Part shown: piece by piece, positions 5,546-12,493 of the stretch | Layout: the number at the start of each line of letters is the position of its first letter | How positions within the stretch are numbered: position 1 is the first letter of the stretch | Assembly: GCA_002500765.1 (NCBI GenBank) | Contig: DLSX01000244.1 | Span: 1 to 12,493, forward strand | Direction: 5' to 3' | DNA from: Neorhizobium sp. UBA7851 | Lineage (GTDB): Bacteria > Pseudomonadota > Alphaproteobacteria > Rhizobiales > Rhizobiaceae | Length of the DNA stretch: 12,493 nt | Notes under the pieces: model-generated | What the model saw: only the letters and a program-made list of their open reading frames with translations | Told to the model about the DNA's origin: nothing | Databases searched by the model: none | Made by a program: the position numbers and the translations under genes

Positions 5546-8017
5546 TCAGTACAGACCCGACGCGCCCGACGTGATCGCCTGCTGGGTTTGCGGCGACGAA
5601 TCGAGAATCTGGTCCTGGGTCATGTATTCGCCCTCACCGATAACCTGGAAGACGTCGGCCGGTCCGGTGCCGGGCTTGAAGGCCTCGACAATCGTGTCGG
5701 GCTCGCCGTCAAACGCCATCATGCCGGTCTTGCGGTTGACGGCGATGAAGTTCATGCCGTCCGGCACCTGGAATTTTTCAGCCGGCATGCGCTTTGCCGC
5801 CTGTTCCAGGAACGCCCCGAAGATCGGGGCCGCGAGACCACCGCCGGTCGCGCGGTTTCCAAGCGGAGCAGGCGTGTCGAACCCCAGATAAAGGCCAGCC
5901 ACGAGGTTCGGCGTAAAGCCGACGAACCACGTGTCCTTCGCATCATTGGTGGTGCCCGTCTTGCCGGCGACCGAACGATCCTTGACCGGGATCTTGCCGG
6001 CGGCACTGCCTCGCTGCACGACGCCTTCCATCATCGAGGTGATCTGATAGGCGGTCATCGGGTCGAGAACCTGCTCGCGATTATCGACGAGAACCGGCTC
6101 TTCCTGATTGGTCCATTCGCTGGCGTTGCAGCTATCGCAGCCGCGCTCCTCGTGACGGAAGATCGTCTTGCCGTAGCGATCCTGGATCCGGTCGATGACG
6201 GTCGGCTTGATCTGCTTTCCACCATTGGCGATGACCGCATAGGCAGAGACCATGCGCATGACGGTCGTCTCGCCTGAGCCGAGCGCCATCGGCAGATAGG
6301 GAGCCATCTTGTCGTAGATGCCGAAACGTTCGGCATATTCGGCCACGAGATCCATGCCCATGTCCTGGGCAAGGCGCACGGTCATCTGGTTACGGGATTT
6401 TTCGATACCGGTGCGCAGCGTCGCCGGACCCGTGCCGTCCTCTTCGCCGTAGTTGGACGGACGCCAGACCTGGTTGCCGGAGACGACCTCGATCGGCGCA
6501 TCGAGAACGACAGATGCCGGCGTATAGCCGTTGTCGAGAGCTGCCGCATAAACGAAAGGCTTGAAGGAGGAGCCGGGCTGGCGCATGGCCTGCGTGGCGC
6601 GGTTGAACTCCGACTGCGAGTAGGAGAAACCGCCGACCATTGCCAGAACGCGGCCGGTATTCGGGTCCATGGCGACGAAACCGCCCTGGACCTTCGGCGG
6701 CTGCCGCAGGCGATAGGCGCTGCCATCCGCCTTGAGAGCCTCGACATAGATCACGTCGCCGGCCTTTAGCACACCGTCCGGCCCCTTGGCCGTCTTGCGC
6801 TCTCCGGCGGCATCACGATAAGCCCATTTCATGTCTTCGGCTGCAATCGTTCCGGTTTTGCGCTCCGGGTCGGTCTTGCTGCCGTTCTGGGATTCCAGAC
6901 CGATTTCAACTTCACTTGCCGAGGCATTGAGCACGACGGCGATCGTCCATTCCGGCACGTCGCGCAGTTGCGGCACCTTGTTTTCGGACAGCAGCTTGCC
7001 GAGCGCCATCGCCCAGTCCGGAGACGTCTCGATCGTGGCGAGCGCACCATGGAAACCGCGAAGCTCATCGTAATCGAGAAGGCCCTTCTGCAACACGCGG
7101 CGAGCGATCACCTGCAGATCCGGGTCAAGCGAGGTGCGGACGGAAAGACCACCTTCGTAGAGCGCCTTGTCGCCATACCGTTCAATCAGCTGGCGGCGGA
7201 CGGCTTCAGAGAAATATTCGGACGCCATCACAGTGCCCGAGCCGCGACGCGGCTTGACGCCCAGCGGCTGTGTCTTCGACTCGTCGGCATCGACCTGGGT
7301 GATGTAGCCGTTCTCGGCCATGCGATCGATCACCCAGTTGCGGCGTTCAAGCGCTGCCTGTTCGTAGCGGAACGGGTGATAGTTGTTGGGGCCTTTCGGC
7401 AGAGCGGCCAGATAGGCGGCCTCCGCCGTGGTCAGTTCGGTCACCGACTTGTCGAAATAGGTCAGTGCCGCACCGGCGATACCGTAGGAATTCAGGCCAA
7501 AGAAAATCTCGTTGAGGTAGAGTTCGAGAATCTTGTCCTTCGAATAGGCCTGCTCTATGCGGAACGAGAGGATTGCTTCCTTGATCTTGCGGTCCATCGT
7601 CTGGTCGGAAGACAGAAGGAAGTTCTTCGCCACCTGCTGGGTGATGGTCGAGGCGCCTTCGGGGCGGCGACCGGAACCGATATTCTGAATGTTGTTCACG
7701 ACAGCACGGGCAAGACCAAACGGATCGACGCCGGGGTGATTGTAGAAATTCTTGTCTTCGGCGGAAAGGAATGCCGCCTTGACGCGATCGGGAATGGCCT
7801 GGATCGGCAGAAACAGGCGCCGCTCGCGGGCATATTCCGCCATCAACGCGCCATTTCCGGCATGAATACGGGTCGCAACCGGCGGCTCATAGGAGGCCAG
7901 CACTTCGTAGTCGGGCAAATCCTTGGTCATGCCGCTCAAATAAATGGCAGCGGCACCCGCAATACCCAGAAAGAGCACGCAGGCCATTCCAAAGAAATAT
8001 CCAATCAGTCTGATCAT
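5546..8017 (-). CDS. mrcA: Penicillin-binding protein 1A (bifunctional transglycosylase/transpeptidase)
   Basis: This 823-residue class A PBP polymerises lipid II into glycan strands and cross-links the peptides in the periplasm. One N-terminal membrane anchor (about 4-28) is followed by the glycosyltransferase (family 51) domain, with SAEDKNFYNHPGVD (85-98, catalytic Glu87), EGASTITQQVAKN (120-132) and KILELYLNEIFFG (162-174). A middle OB-like segment spans about 330-440. The transpeptidase domain has SSFK (483-486, nucleophile Ser483), SRN (541-543) and KTGTT (686-690). The only periplasmic cysteines are Cys627 and Cys630 in RGCDSCN. Also named ponA in some genomes. It lies 251 bp after the amidase gene and 108 bp before prfB on the same strand. 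The start at 8017 gives a proper membrane anchor, though the ribosome binding site is weak. Confidence 0.95.
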   Translation of the reverse strand: MIRLIGYFFGMACVLFLGIAGAAAIYLSGMTKDLPDYEVLASYEPPVATRIHAGNGALMAEYARERRLFLPIQAIPDRVKAAFLSAEDKNFYNHPGVDPFGLARAVVNNIQNIGSGRRPEGASTITQQVAKNFLLSSDQTMDRKIKEAILSFRIEQAYSKDKILELYLNEIFFGLNSYGIAGAALTYFDKSVTELTTAEAAYLAALPKGPNNYHPFRYEQAALERRNWVIDRMAENGYITQVDADESKTQPLGVKPRRGSGTVMASEYFSEAVRRQLIERYGDKALYEGGLSVRTSLDPDLQVIARRVLQKGLLDYDELRGFHGALATIETSPDWAMALGKLLSENKVPQLRDVPEWTIAVVLNASASEVEIGLESQNGSKTDPERKTGTIAAEDMKWAYRDAAGERKTAKGPDGVLKAGDVIYVEALKADGSAYRLRQPPKVQGGFVAMDPNTGRVLAMVGGFSYSQSEFNRATQAMRQPGSSFKPFVYAAALDNGYTPASVVLDAPIEVVSGNQVWRPSNYGEEDGTGPATLRTGIEKSRNQMTVRLAQDMGMDLVAEYAERFGIYDKMAPYLPMALGSGETTVMRMVSAYAVIANGGKQIKPTVIDRIQDRYGKTIFRHEERGCDSCNASEWTNQEEPVLVDNREQVLDPMTAYQITSMMEGVVQRGSAAGKIPVKDRSVAGKTGTTNDAKDTWFVGFTPNLVAGLYLGFDTPAPLGNRATGGGLAAPIFGAFLEQAAKRMPAEKFQVPDGMNFIAVNRKTGMMAFDGEPDTIVEAFKPGTGPADVFQVIGEGEYMTQDQILDSSPQTQQAITSGASGLY

Positions 8018-8268
8018 ATCCGAGCTACCGTTCAGCTTTCTATCGGCGCGAAAAGCACCATCGCACGCCCTCAGGCCTTTTGCACGACGTTCACATCAGT
8101 GCAAGGGAGGCCGGATCAACTCCGCGAAACCGCAAGCAGTACGAAATCCCTTAACGCGACCTGCTCTTTGAATGTGAGGAAAGTAGGGCTTTTCACAAGT
8201 AATTCCGTATCTTCGGAATGGTGTCGGGCAATCGGAAGGCCAATGTTGTATTGCGGCCACGCCCTGCC

Positions 8269-9483
8269 CTACCCGCCATTGGCGACGGAACGGCGGCGAT
8301 ATCGGTCGACGGCATCCGCCACGAGTGCGGCAACTTTTTTGCGCCATTCCTCGTCAAGCAGAAGCTTCTCATCCTCGGGATTGGACAGGAAGCCCATCTC
8401 CAGGAGAACCGAAGGAATGTCCGGCGCGCGAAGAACCTGAAAATTGGCTTGCCGGTGCGGATTATTGATCAGGCCCACCTGCCCCTCGAAGGATTTCACC
8501 ACATTGTCGGCAAGAGCGACCGAAAACGCCTGCGTCTCACGGCGCGTGAGATCGAGGAGGATGTCCGCCACTTCCGGCGGACCGCTCTCGATGCTGAAGC
8601 CCGCCAGCTGGTCTGAGAGGTTTTCGCGGGCAGCGAGGTTTTCCGCCATGCGGTCGGAGGCCCTGTCGGACAAGGTATAGACGGTCGCCCCGCGGATATC
8701 CTTCTGTGCCAGCGTATCGGCATGAAGCGATATGAAAAGATCCGCGTGCTTCTGCCGCGCGATAGTTACGCGCTGCGACAAGGACAGGAACGTGTCATCC
8801 TCGCGCGTCAGGAAAGCCTTTACGCCATCAACCTTGTTCAAGCGCTCCGCAAGCAGGCGCGCGAACTCGAGCGTAACGGTCTTCTCCGGCGTTTTGCTCG
8901 CTGCTCCGCTTGCGCCCGCGTCGATACCGCCATGGCCGGCATCAACCGCGACAGTGAAGACACCATCCTCGACGACAGGGCTGATATCCTCGGGCGGCAC
9001 TGCCGCGGACGTGGCCCAATTCTGCGCCTTCAGCATTGCCGAAAACTGTTCCTTGGTGGTCATTTCCGCATCGAGAACCAGCCGGAAGCCACGCTCCTCA
9101 TTCTTCTGGACTTCAGCCACAACCAGCTTGACCGGTCGATTGACGGTGAAGACCATGCGGGCGCTGTCGCTGTCCATCGTGCCGTAGCGGATATCCTTGA
9201 ACAGGCCGCGCGGCGCAAGGTCAGATGCCGGAAAGCCGAAGGCCGACGCTGACAGATCGACGATGATGCGCTCGGGGCCATCGACATAGTGAATGACGAA
9301 ATCGGGCTTTTGCTCGAAATCGATGACGACACGGGTGCGGGCGTCATCGCCTGCCACCCTGGCGGCGAATGCGAGCACAGGCTGCTGCGATGCGAAAGAC
9401 ATCGTGGGTCCTACGAGAACGGCCAGCAATACCACCGGAATGATCGGGCGGGCGATTCGTTGAATTTTCGCGATCACATGCAT
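8269..9483 (-). CDS. amiC: N-acetylmuramoyl-L-alanine amidase, AmiC-type (AMIN + Amidase_3)
   Basis: This zinc hydrolase cuts the bond between MurNAc and L-Ala in peptidoglycan, usually during daughter-cell separation. The chosen start at 9483 gives 404 residues with a standard signal peptide: a basic MHVIAKIQRIAR, a hydrophobic core, and likely cleavage after Ala31. The open frame extends 30 codons further, but those would bury the signal. An AMIN-like septal-targeting domain lies at about 35-130. The Amidase_3 domain (about 176-398) shows VDAGHGGIDAG (His184), Glu206 in KTVTLEFA, SLHAD (His254) and the catalytic Glu362 in LLEMGFLSNP. The ribosome binding site is weak. It is divergent from rne and upstream of mrcA on the same strand. 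AmiA and AmiB share the catalytic domain, so the symbol is given for the AMIN-containing type. Confidence 0.88.
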   Translation of the reverse strand: MHVIAKIQRIARPIIPVVLLAVLVGPTMSFASQQPVLAFAARVAGDDARTRVVIDFEQKPDFVIHYVDGPERIIVDLSASAFGFPASDLAPRGLFKDIRYGTMDSDSARMVFTVNRPVKLVVAEVQKNEERGFRLVLDAEMTTKEQFSAMLKAQNWATSAAVPPEDISPVVEDGVFTVAVDAGHGGIDAGASGAASKTPEKTVTLEFARLLAERLNKVDGVKAFLTREDDTFLSLSQRVTIARQKHADLFISLHADTLAQKDIRGATVYTLSDRASDRMAENLAARENLSDQLAGFSIESGPPEVADILLDLTRRETQAFSVALADNVVKSFEGQVGLINNPHRQANFQVLRAPDIPSVLLEMGFLSNPEDEKLLLDEEWRKKVAALVADAVDRYRRRSVANGG

Positions 9484-9685
9484 GAGGCCCAGCTTGCCAT
9501 TTGTTAGCTCTTTATCCGACCTCAAGCGTGTCCCGTCCCCAAATCTCTTGCGCGATATCCGCCTCGCCTGCAAAAGCCCCGCATTTCAGGCATTTCTGTT
9601 GCAACAAGCACGAATCGCGCTTTGTCACCCCACTTTCGATAAGGCCGCTAAATCCATCCACAATATGGCGGATACGGCTTTTCCC

Positions 9686-9714
9686 TTGCTATTGTGACAG
9701 ATAAACCATACAAC
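9686..9714 (+). promoter_or_regulatory. Candidate rne promoter
   Basis: TTGCTA (9686-9691), a 17-bp spacer and TACAAC (9709-9714) match the sigma-70 consensus at four of six positions each. The start point would be near 9721. Similar-quality boxes can occur by chance in 650 bp, so this is tentative. Confidence 0.4.
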
Positions 9715-9754
9715 GCCAGTGAGGTTAGAGGGTTGACGGGATAGTCTGCCGATG

Positions 9755-9766
9755 GGCTGGCCAGCC
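9755..9766 (+). repeat. 12-bp perfect palindrome in the rne leader
   Basis: GGCTGGCCAGCC reads the same on both strands. It could be a protein-binding site, or part of a hairpin with neighbouring GC-rich sequence. It would lie about 35 bases into the predicted rne leader. Confidence 0.4.
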
Positions 9767-9859
9767 GTAAGGGATCTGGCGCCAAGTACCGGCAAACATC
9801 CGCCGTCGCAACACTTGAATCTTGCGTAATCGATCACTGGCCACGGCCGGAAAAATACC

Positions 9860-9875
9860 GGGTGGCTAGCCACCC
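9860..9875 (+). repeat. 16-bp perfect palindrome / short hairpin in the rne leader
   Basis: GGGTGG (9860-9865) and CCACCC (9870-9875 region) are exact complements around CTAG, so the full 16 bases GGGTGGCTAGCCACCC are palindromic. As RNA it would fold into a six-pair stem with a four-base loop. As DNA it could be an operator. It is flanked by AAAAATACC on the left and ACCGC on the right. Confidence 0.45.
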
Positions 9876-9899
9876 ACCGCTCACACGGAGCACCCCATC

Positions 9900-9915
9900 G
9901 GATCCCTCAGGATCC
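9900..9915 (+). repeat. GGATCC repeated around CTCA in the rne leader
   Basis: GGATCC (9900-9905) and GGATCC (9910-9915) are separated by CTCA. As each copy is its own complement, the pair is both a direct and an inverted repeat, and can form a six-pair stem with a tetraloop. Confidence 0.35.
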
Positions 9916-10064
9916 AGTTATCGTCATTCTCGTTTGGTCCTTAATGTTGCGGCAGGTTTTTCAGATAACGGAAAGAAGGAAGAGGCCGCAGGCTTCGATA
10001 CCTTTCCCGTTGCCGTCTCGCATCGACCCGGCGGGATCACCTTTATCCGGCGTCATGACCGTTG

Positions 10065-10102
10065 TGCATAACGAGCCTGTCCTCGCGGCAGGCTTTCGTG
10101 CA
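10065..10102 (+). other. Stem-loop just before the rne ribosome binding site
   Basis: AGCCTGTC (10074-10081) pairs with GGCAGGCT (10087-10094), with one T-G wobble and loop CTCGC. Outside a TT bulge, CG/CG pairs and a TGCA/TGCA stem (10065-10068 with 10099-10102) can extend it. It ends 17 bases before the AGGAG at 10120-10124, so it could affect ribosome access or act as an RNase E entry structure. Confidence 0.5.
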
Positions 10103-10134
10103 TTTGTACGGCGTCGCCGAGGAGCAGAAACTCA

Positions 10135-12493
10135 ATGGCAGACAAAATGCTTATCGACGCGTCTCACGAAGAGGAGACGCGCGTAGTTGTCGTTCGCGGC
10201 AACCGCATCGAAGAATTCGATTTCGAATCGCAACACAAGAAGCAGATCCGCGGCAATATCTACCTCGCCAAGGTAACCCGCGTAGAACCCTCGCTTCAGG
10301 CGGCTTTCGTCGATTACGGCGGCAACCGTCATGGTTTCCTTGCGTTCGCGGAAATCCATCCAGACTATTACCAGATCCCGCTCGCGGACCGTCAGGCCCT
10401 GATGCAGCAGGAAGCTGAAGACCAGCGCAAGATCGCCGAGGCGGATGCTGCCGATACGGTTGTCGACCTTGCCAACGAGGAACAGCCCGACATCGGCATC
10501 CCGGCAAGCGAAGCCGTTGTGGCTGAAGCGGCAGAAGCGAGCGAAGCACAAGCCGTCGAGGCTCCCGCCGAAGCAGAACCGGAAAAGAAAGCCAAGCCGA
10601 AGCGCACACGTTCGCGCAAGAAGGTCGTTGAACCTGTTGCGGAAGAAGCTGCTCCCGCGGAAAGCGCGCCTTCTGACGAAGCCGACGATTCAACGCCTGA
10701 AAGCATGGCCGCAATGATCGATACCGATTCGATCTCCGAGGACGTCGATGCGCGCCGCGGTCACGACAGCGACGATGATGACGACGATGACGACAACCAC
10801 GAGAAGGAAGTCATCGAATCCGTTGGCGCCGAAGACGCCATGGAAGAAGTTCCGGATCGTGTCGTGCGCAAGCCGCGCAAGCAGTACCGCATCCAGGAAG
10901 TCATCAAGCGTCGCCAGATTCTGCTCGTCCAGGTCGCCAAGGAAGAACGCGGCAACAAGGGTGCAGCACTCACCACCTATCTGTCGCTGGCAGGCCGTTA
11001 TTCGGTCCTGATGCCGAACACGGCGCGTGGCGGCGGCATTTCCCGCAAGATCACCCAGCCGCAGGACCGCAAGCGCCTGAAGGAAATCGCCAAGGAACTC
11101 GACGTGCCGCAGGGCATGGGCGTGATCCTGCGCACAGCCGGCGCCAACCGCACCCGCGTCGAAGTCAAGCGCGACTTCGAATACCTGATGCGCCTGTGGG
11201 AAAACGTCCGTACGCTGACACTGCAGTCGACGGCGCCTTGCCTCGTTTATGAAGAAGGTTCGCTGATCAAGCGCTCGATCCGTGACCTCTATAACAAGGA
11301 TATCGGCGAGATCATCGTATCGGGCGAAGACGGTTATCGTGAAGCAAAAGACTTCATGAAGATGCTGATGCCGAGCCACGCGAAGGTTGTTCAGCCTTAT
11401 CGCGACCTGCATCCGATCTTCTCGCGCTCCGGCATCGAGGCGCAGCTCGACCGCATGCTGCAGCCGCAGGTGACGCTGAAGTCGGGCGGTTACCTGATCA
11501 TCAACCAGACGGAAGCGCTGGTTGCCGTCGACGTCAACTCCGGCCGCTCTACCCGTGAGCACTCCATTGAAGACACGGCGCTGCAGACCAACCTCGAGGC
11601 CGCTGAAGAAGTCGCCCGCCAGCTTCGCCTGCGCGACCTTGCCGGCCTGATCGTCATCGACTTCATCGACATGGAAGAAAAGCGCAACAATCGCGCCGTC
11701 GAGAAGAAGCTGAAGGACTGCCTGAAGAACGACCGTGCCCGTATCCAGGTCGGCCGCATCTCGCATTTCGGTCTGCTGGAAATGTCGCGCCAGCGCATCC
11801 GCGCTTCGGTTCTCGAATCGACGACGCAGATCTGCTCGCATTGCGGCGGCACGGGCCATGTCCGTTCGCAGTCTTCCATCGCCCTGCACGTCCTGCGTGG
11901 CATCGAAGAATACCTGCTGAAGAATACGACGCATGACATTACCGTGCGCACCACTCCGGACATCGCGCTCTTCCTGCTCAACCACAAGCGCGGCACCGTG
12001 GTGGACTACGAGAACCGCTTCGGCGTCTCGATCTTCATCGAATCCGACGTCAGCATCGGTTCCAGCCATTTTGCGGTTGATCGCGGCGAGGCCGTCGAAA
12101 ACCCGGTCAAGATCGAAAGCCTGATGCAGTTTGCCGCCATCCCTGTCGAAGAGGACGACGATGTCGTCATCGAGATAGAGGAGGACGAAGAGGAAGACGA
12201 AGCAGCACCGGCAAAGGCTGCCAGCAAGCCGGAACGTGCCGAAGGCGACGATCAGAACGGCCGCAAGCGCAAGCGTCGGCGTCGCCGCCGCAACCGGAAC
12301 GGTGAACGTAACGGCGATACCCAGGCGGAAGGCAGCAATGCCGAGCAGATCTCTGAAGACGCTGAGGATGGCGACGACGAGAGCGAGGACGATGCAGTCG
12401 AAACCGCAGCAGGCGCCGAAGTTTCCGCCGATGCCGATGCCGACACCGACGAAAACGGCCGCCGCAAGCGCCGCCGCCGCGGCAAGCGTGGCG
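10135..12493 (+). CDS. rne: Ribonuclease E, 3' end outside the window
   Basis: RNase E is the main endoribonuclease for mRNA decay and for rRNA and tRNA maturation, and the scaffold of the degradosome. The frame starts MADKMLIDASHEEETRVVVV at the ATG at 10135, after AGGAG (10120-10124), and is open for 786 codons to the window edge. The S1 domain begins about residue 38 (GNIYLAKVTRVEPSLQAAF) and resumes at about 251 (YRIQEVIKRR) after an insertion rich in Ala, Glu and Lys that ends in eight aspartates (213-220). Catalytic Asp466 (AVDVNSGR) and Asp509 (IDFIDM) and the Zn-link Cys567/Cys570 (CSHC) have exactly the E. coli spacings (303, 346, 404, 407), all shifted by 163. After about residue 650 the protein turns acidic, then alternates with arginine-rich blocks (710-719, 776-782). 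It is divergent from amiC. Confidence 0.96.
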   Translation, partial: MADKMLIDASHEEETRVVVVRGNRIEEFDFESQHKKQIRGNIYLAKVTRVEPSLQAAFVDYGGNRHGFLAFAEIHPDYYQIPLADRQALMQQEAEDQRKIAEADAADTVVDLANEEQPDIGIPASEAVVAEAAEASEAQAVEAPAEAEPEKKAKPKRTRSRKKVVEPVAEEAAPAESAPSDEADDSTPESMAAMIDTDSISEDVDARRGHDSDDDDDDDDNHEKEVIESVGAEDAMEEVPDRVVRKPRKQYRIQEVIKRRQILLVQVAKEERGNKGAALTTYLSLAGRYSVLMPNTARGGGISRKITQPQDRKRLKEIAKELDVPQGMGVILRTAGANRTRVEVKRDFEYLMRLWENVRTLTLQSTAPCLVYEEGSLIKRSIRDLYNKDIGEIIVSGEDGYREAKDFMKMLMPSHAKVVQPYRDLHPIFSRSGIEAQLDRMLQPQVTLKSGGYLIINQTEALVAVDVNSGRSTREHSIEDTALQTNLEAAEEVARQLRLRDLAGLIVIDFIDMEEKRNNRAVEKKLKDCLKNDRARIQVGRISHFGLLEMSRQRIRASVLESTTQICSHCGGTGHVRSQSSIALHVLRGIEEYLLKNTTHDITVRTTPDIALFLLNHKRGTVVDYENRFGVSIFIESDVSIGSSHFAVDRGEAVENPVKIESLMQFAAIPVEEDDDVVIEIEEDEEEDEAAPAKAASKPERAEGDDQNGRKRKRRRRRRNRNGERNGDTQAEGSNAEQISEDAEDGDDESEDDAVETAAGAEVSADADADTDENGRRKRRRRGKRG

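Larger units (their letters stand above)
9484..10134. other. Divergent control region between amiC and rne (651 bp, no supported gene)
   Basis: This is the largest non-coding stretch of the window. Several short open frames cross it in both directions. None has a recognisable product or a convincing ribosome binding site. It must hold the amiC promoter on the minus strand, which I could not place, and the rne promoter. The candidate at 9686-9714 would give rne a leader of about 415 nt. Within that leader lie palindromes at 9755-9766, 9860-9875, 9900-9915 and 10065-10102. RNase E is known in E. coli to limit its own synthesis by cleaving its long 5' leader, so a similar role is a reasonable guess here. 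Confidence 0.6.

Noticed and set aside
8202..8219. ATTCCG / CGGAAT inverted repeat downstream of amiC
   Set aside because: It is a six-pair stem of only moderate GC content with no T-run on either strand, so it is not supportable as a terminator. The rest of the 251-bp gap shows no clear promoter.
6968..8440. Open frame of 490 codons on the plus strand
   Set aside because: It lies opposite PBP1a, whose motifs are complete. Long antisense frames are common in high-GC genes with strong codon bias, and this translation has no recognisable domain.
9733..9738. TTGACG as the -35 box of rne
   Set aside because: No -10-like sequence lies 16-18 bp downstream.
9482..9873. Short open frames on both strands between amiC and rne
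   Set aside because: They have no good ribosome binding sites, no family motifs and no consistent frame. They are better explained as control region.
10690..12069. Open frame of 459 codons on the minus strand
   Set aside because: It is the antisense shadow of rne, whose catalytic residues are intact on the other strand. The composition is low-complexity.

Overview
The window looks like a chromosomal core region of an alphaproteobacterium of the order Hyphomicrobiales (Rhizobiales), most likely Rhizobiaceae (Rhizobium/Agrobacterium/Neorhizobium relatives). The basis is the high G+C content, the protein sequences (RF2, NAD kinase and PBP1a all read like rhizobial versions), a DUF982 protein (a family rich in rhizobia), and the layout amidase - PBP1a - prfB next to a divergent rne. 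No mobile element, CRISPR array or phage-like block was seen. Nearly all of the sequence is housekeeping.

Layout. (1) 1-371, minus strand: a tRNA-Tyr(GTA) - tRNA-Gly(TCC) - tuf operon. Only the first codons of tuf are inside the window. A strong promoter with a TTGACA -35 box and a GC-rich discriminator lies at 343-371. (2) 436-2968, plus strand: rlmB (23S rRNA methyltransferase), a DUF982 protein with a long C-terminal extension, and a CysQ-like bisphosphate nucleotidase. (3) 3090-3165, minus strand: tRNA-Thr(TGT). (4) 3435-4208, plus strand: nadK (NAD kinase), which converges on prfB across a strong hairpin terminator at 4254-4282. (5) 4306-9483, minus strand: amiC-type amidase, then PBP1a (mrcA/ponA), then prfB (release factor 2). 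(6) 9484-10134: a 651-bp divergent control region holding a probable long rne leader. (7) 10135 to the window end, plus strand: rne (RNase E), incomplete at its 3' end.

How the genes fit together. The left part serves translation (tRNAs, EF-Tu, ribosome methylation), and prfB adds termination. amiC and PBP1a act on peptidoglycan hydrolysis and synthesis. RNase E handles rRNA, tRNA and mRNA processing. nadK makes NADP, and the CysQ-like enzyme removes PAP from sulfate assimilation or related metabolism.

Most notable points. prfB reads as two frames joined by a classic programmed +1 frameshift site (5365-5380), so a simple ORF caller would start it too late. RNase E carries an insertion of roughly 160 residues inside its S1 domain. 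rne probably has a leader of about 400 nt with several palindromes. The tRNA order Thr(TGT)...Tyr(GTA)-Gly(TCC)-tuf matches the enterobacterial tRNA-tufB operon, split here by a 2.8-kb block of opposite-strand genes. I found no convincing undescribed system.
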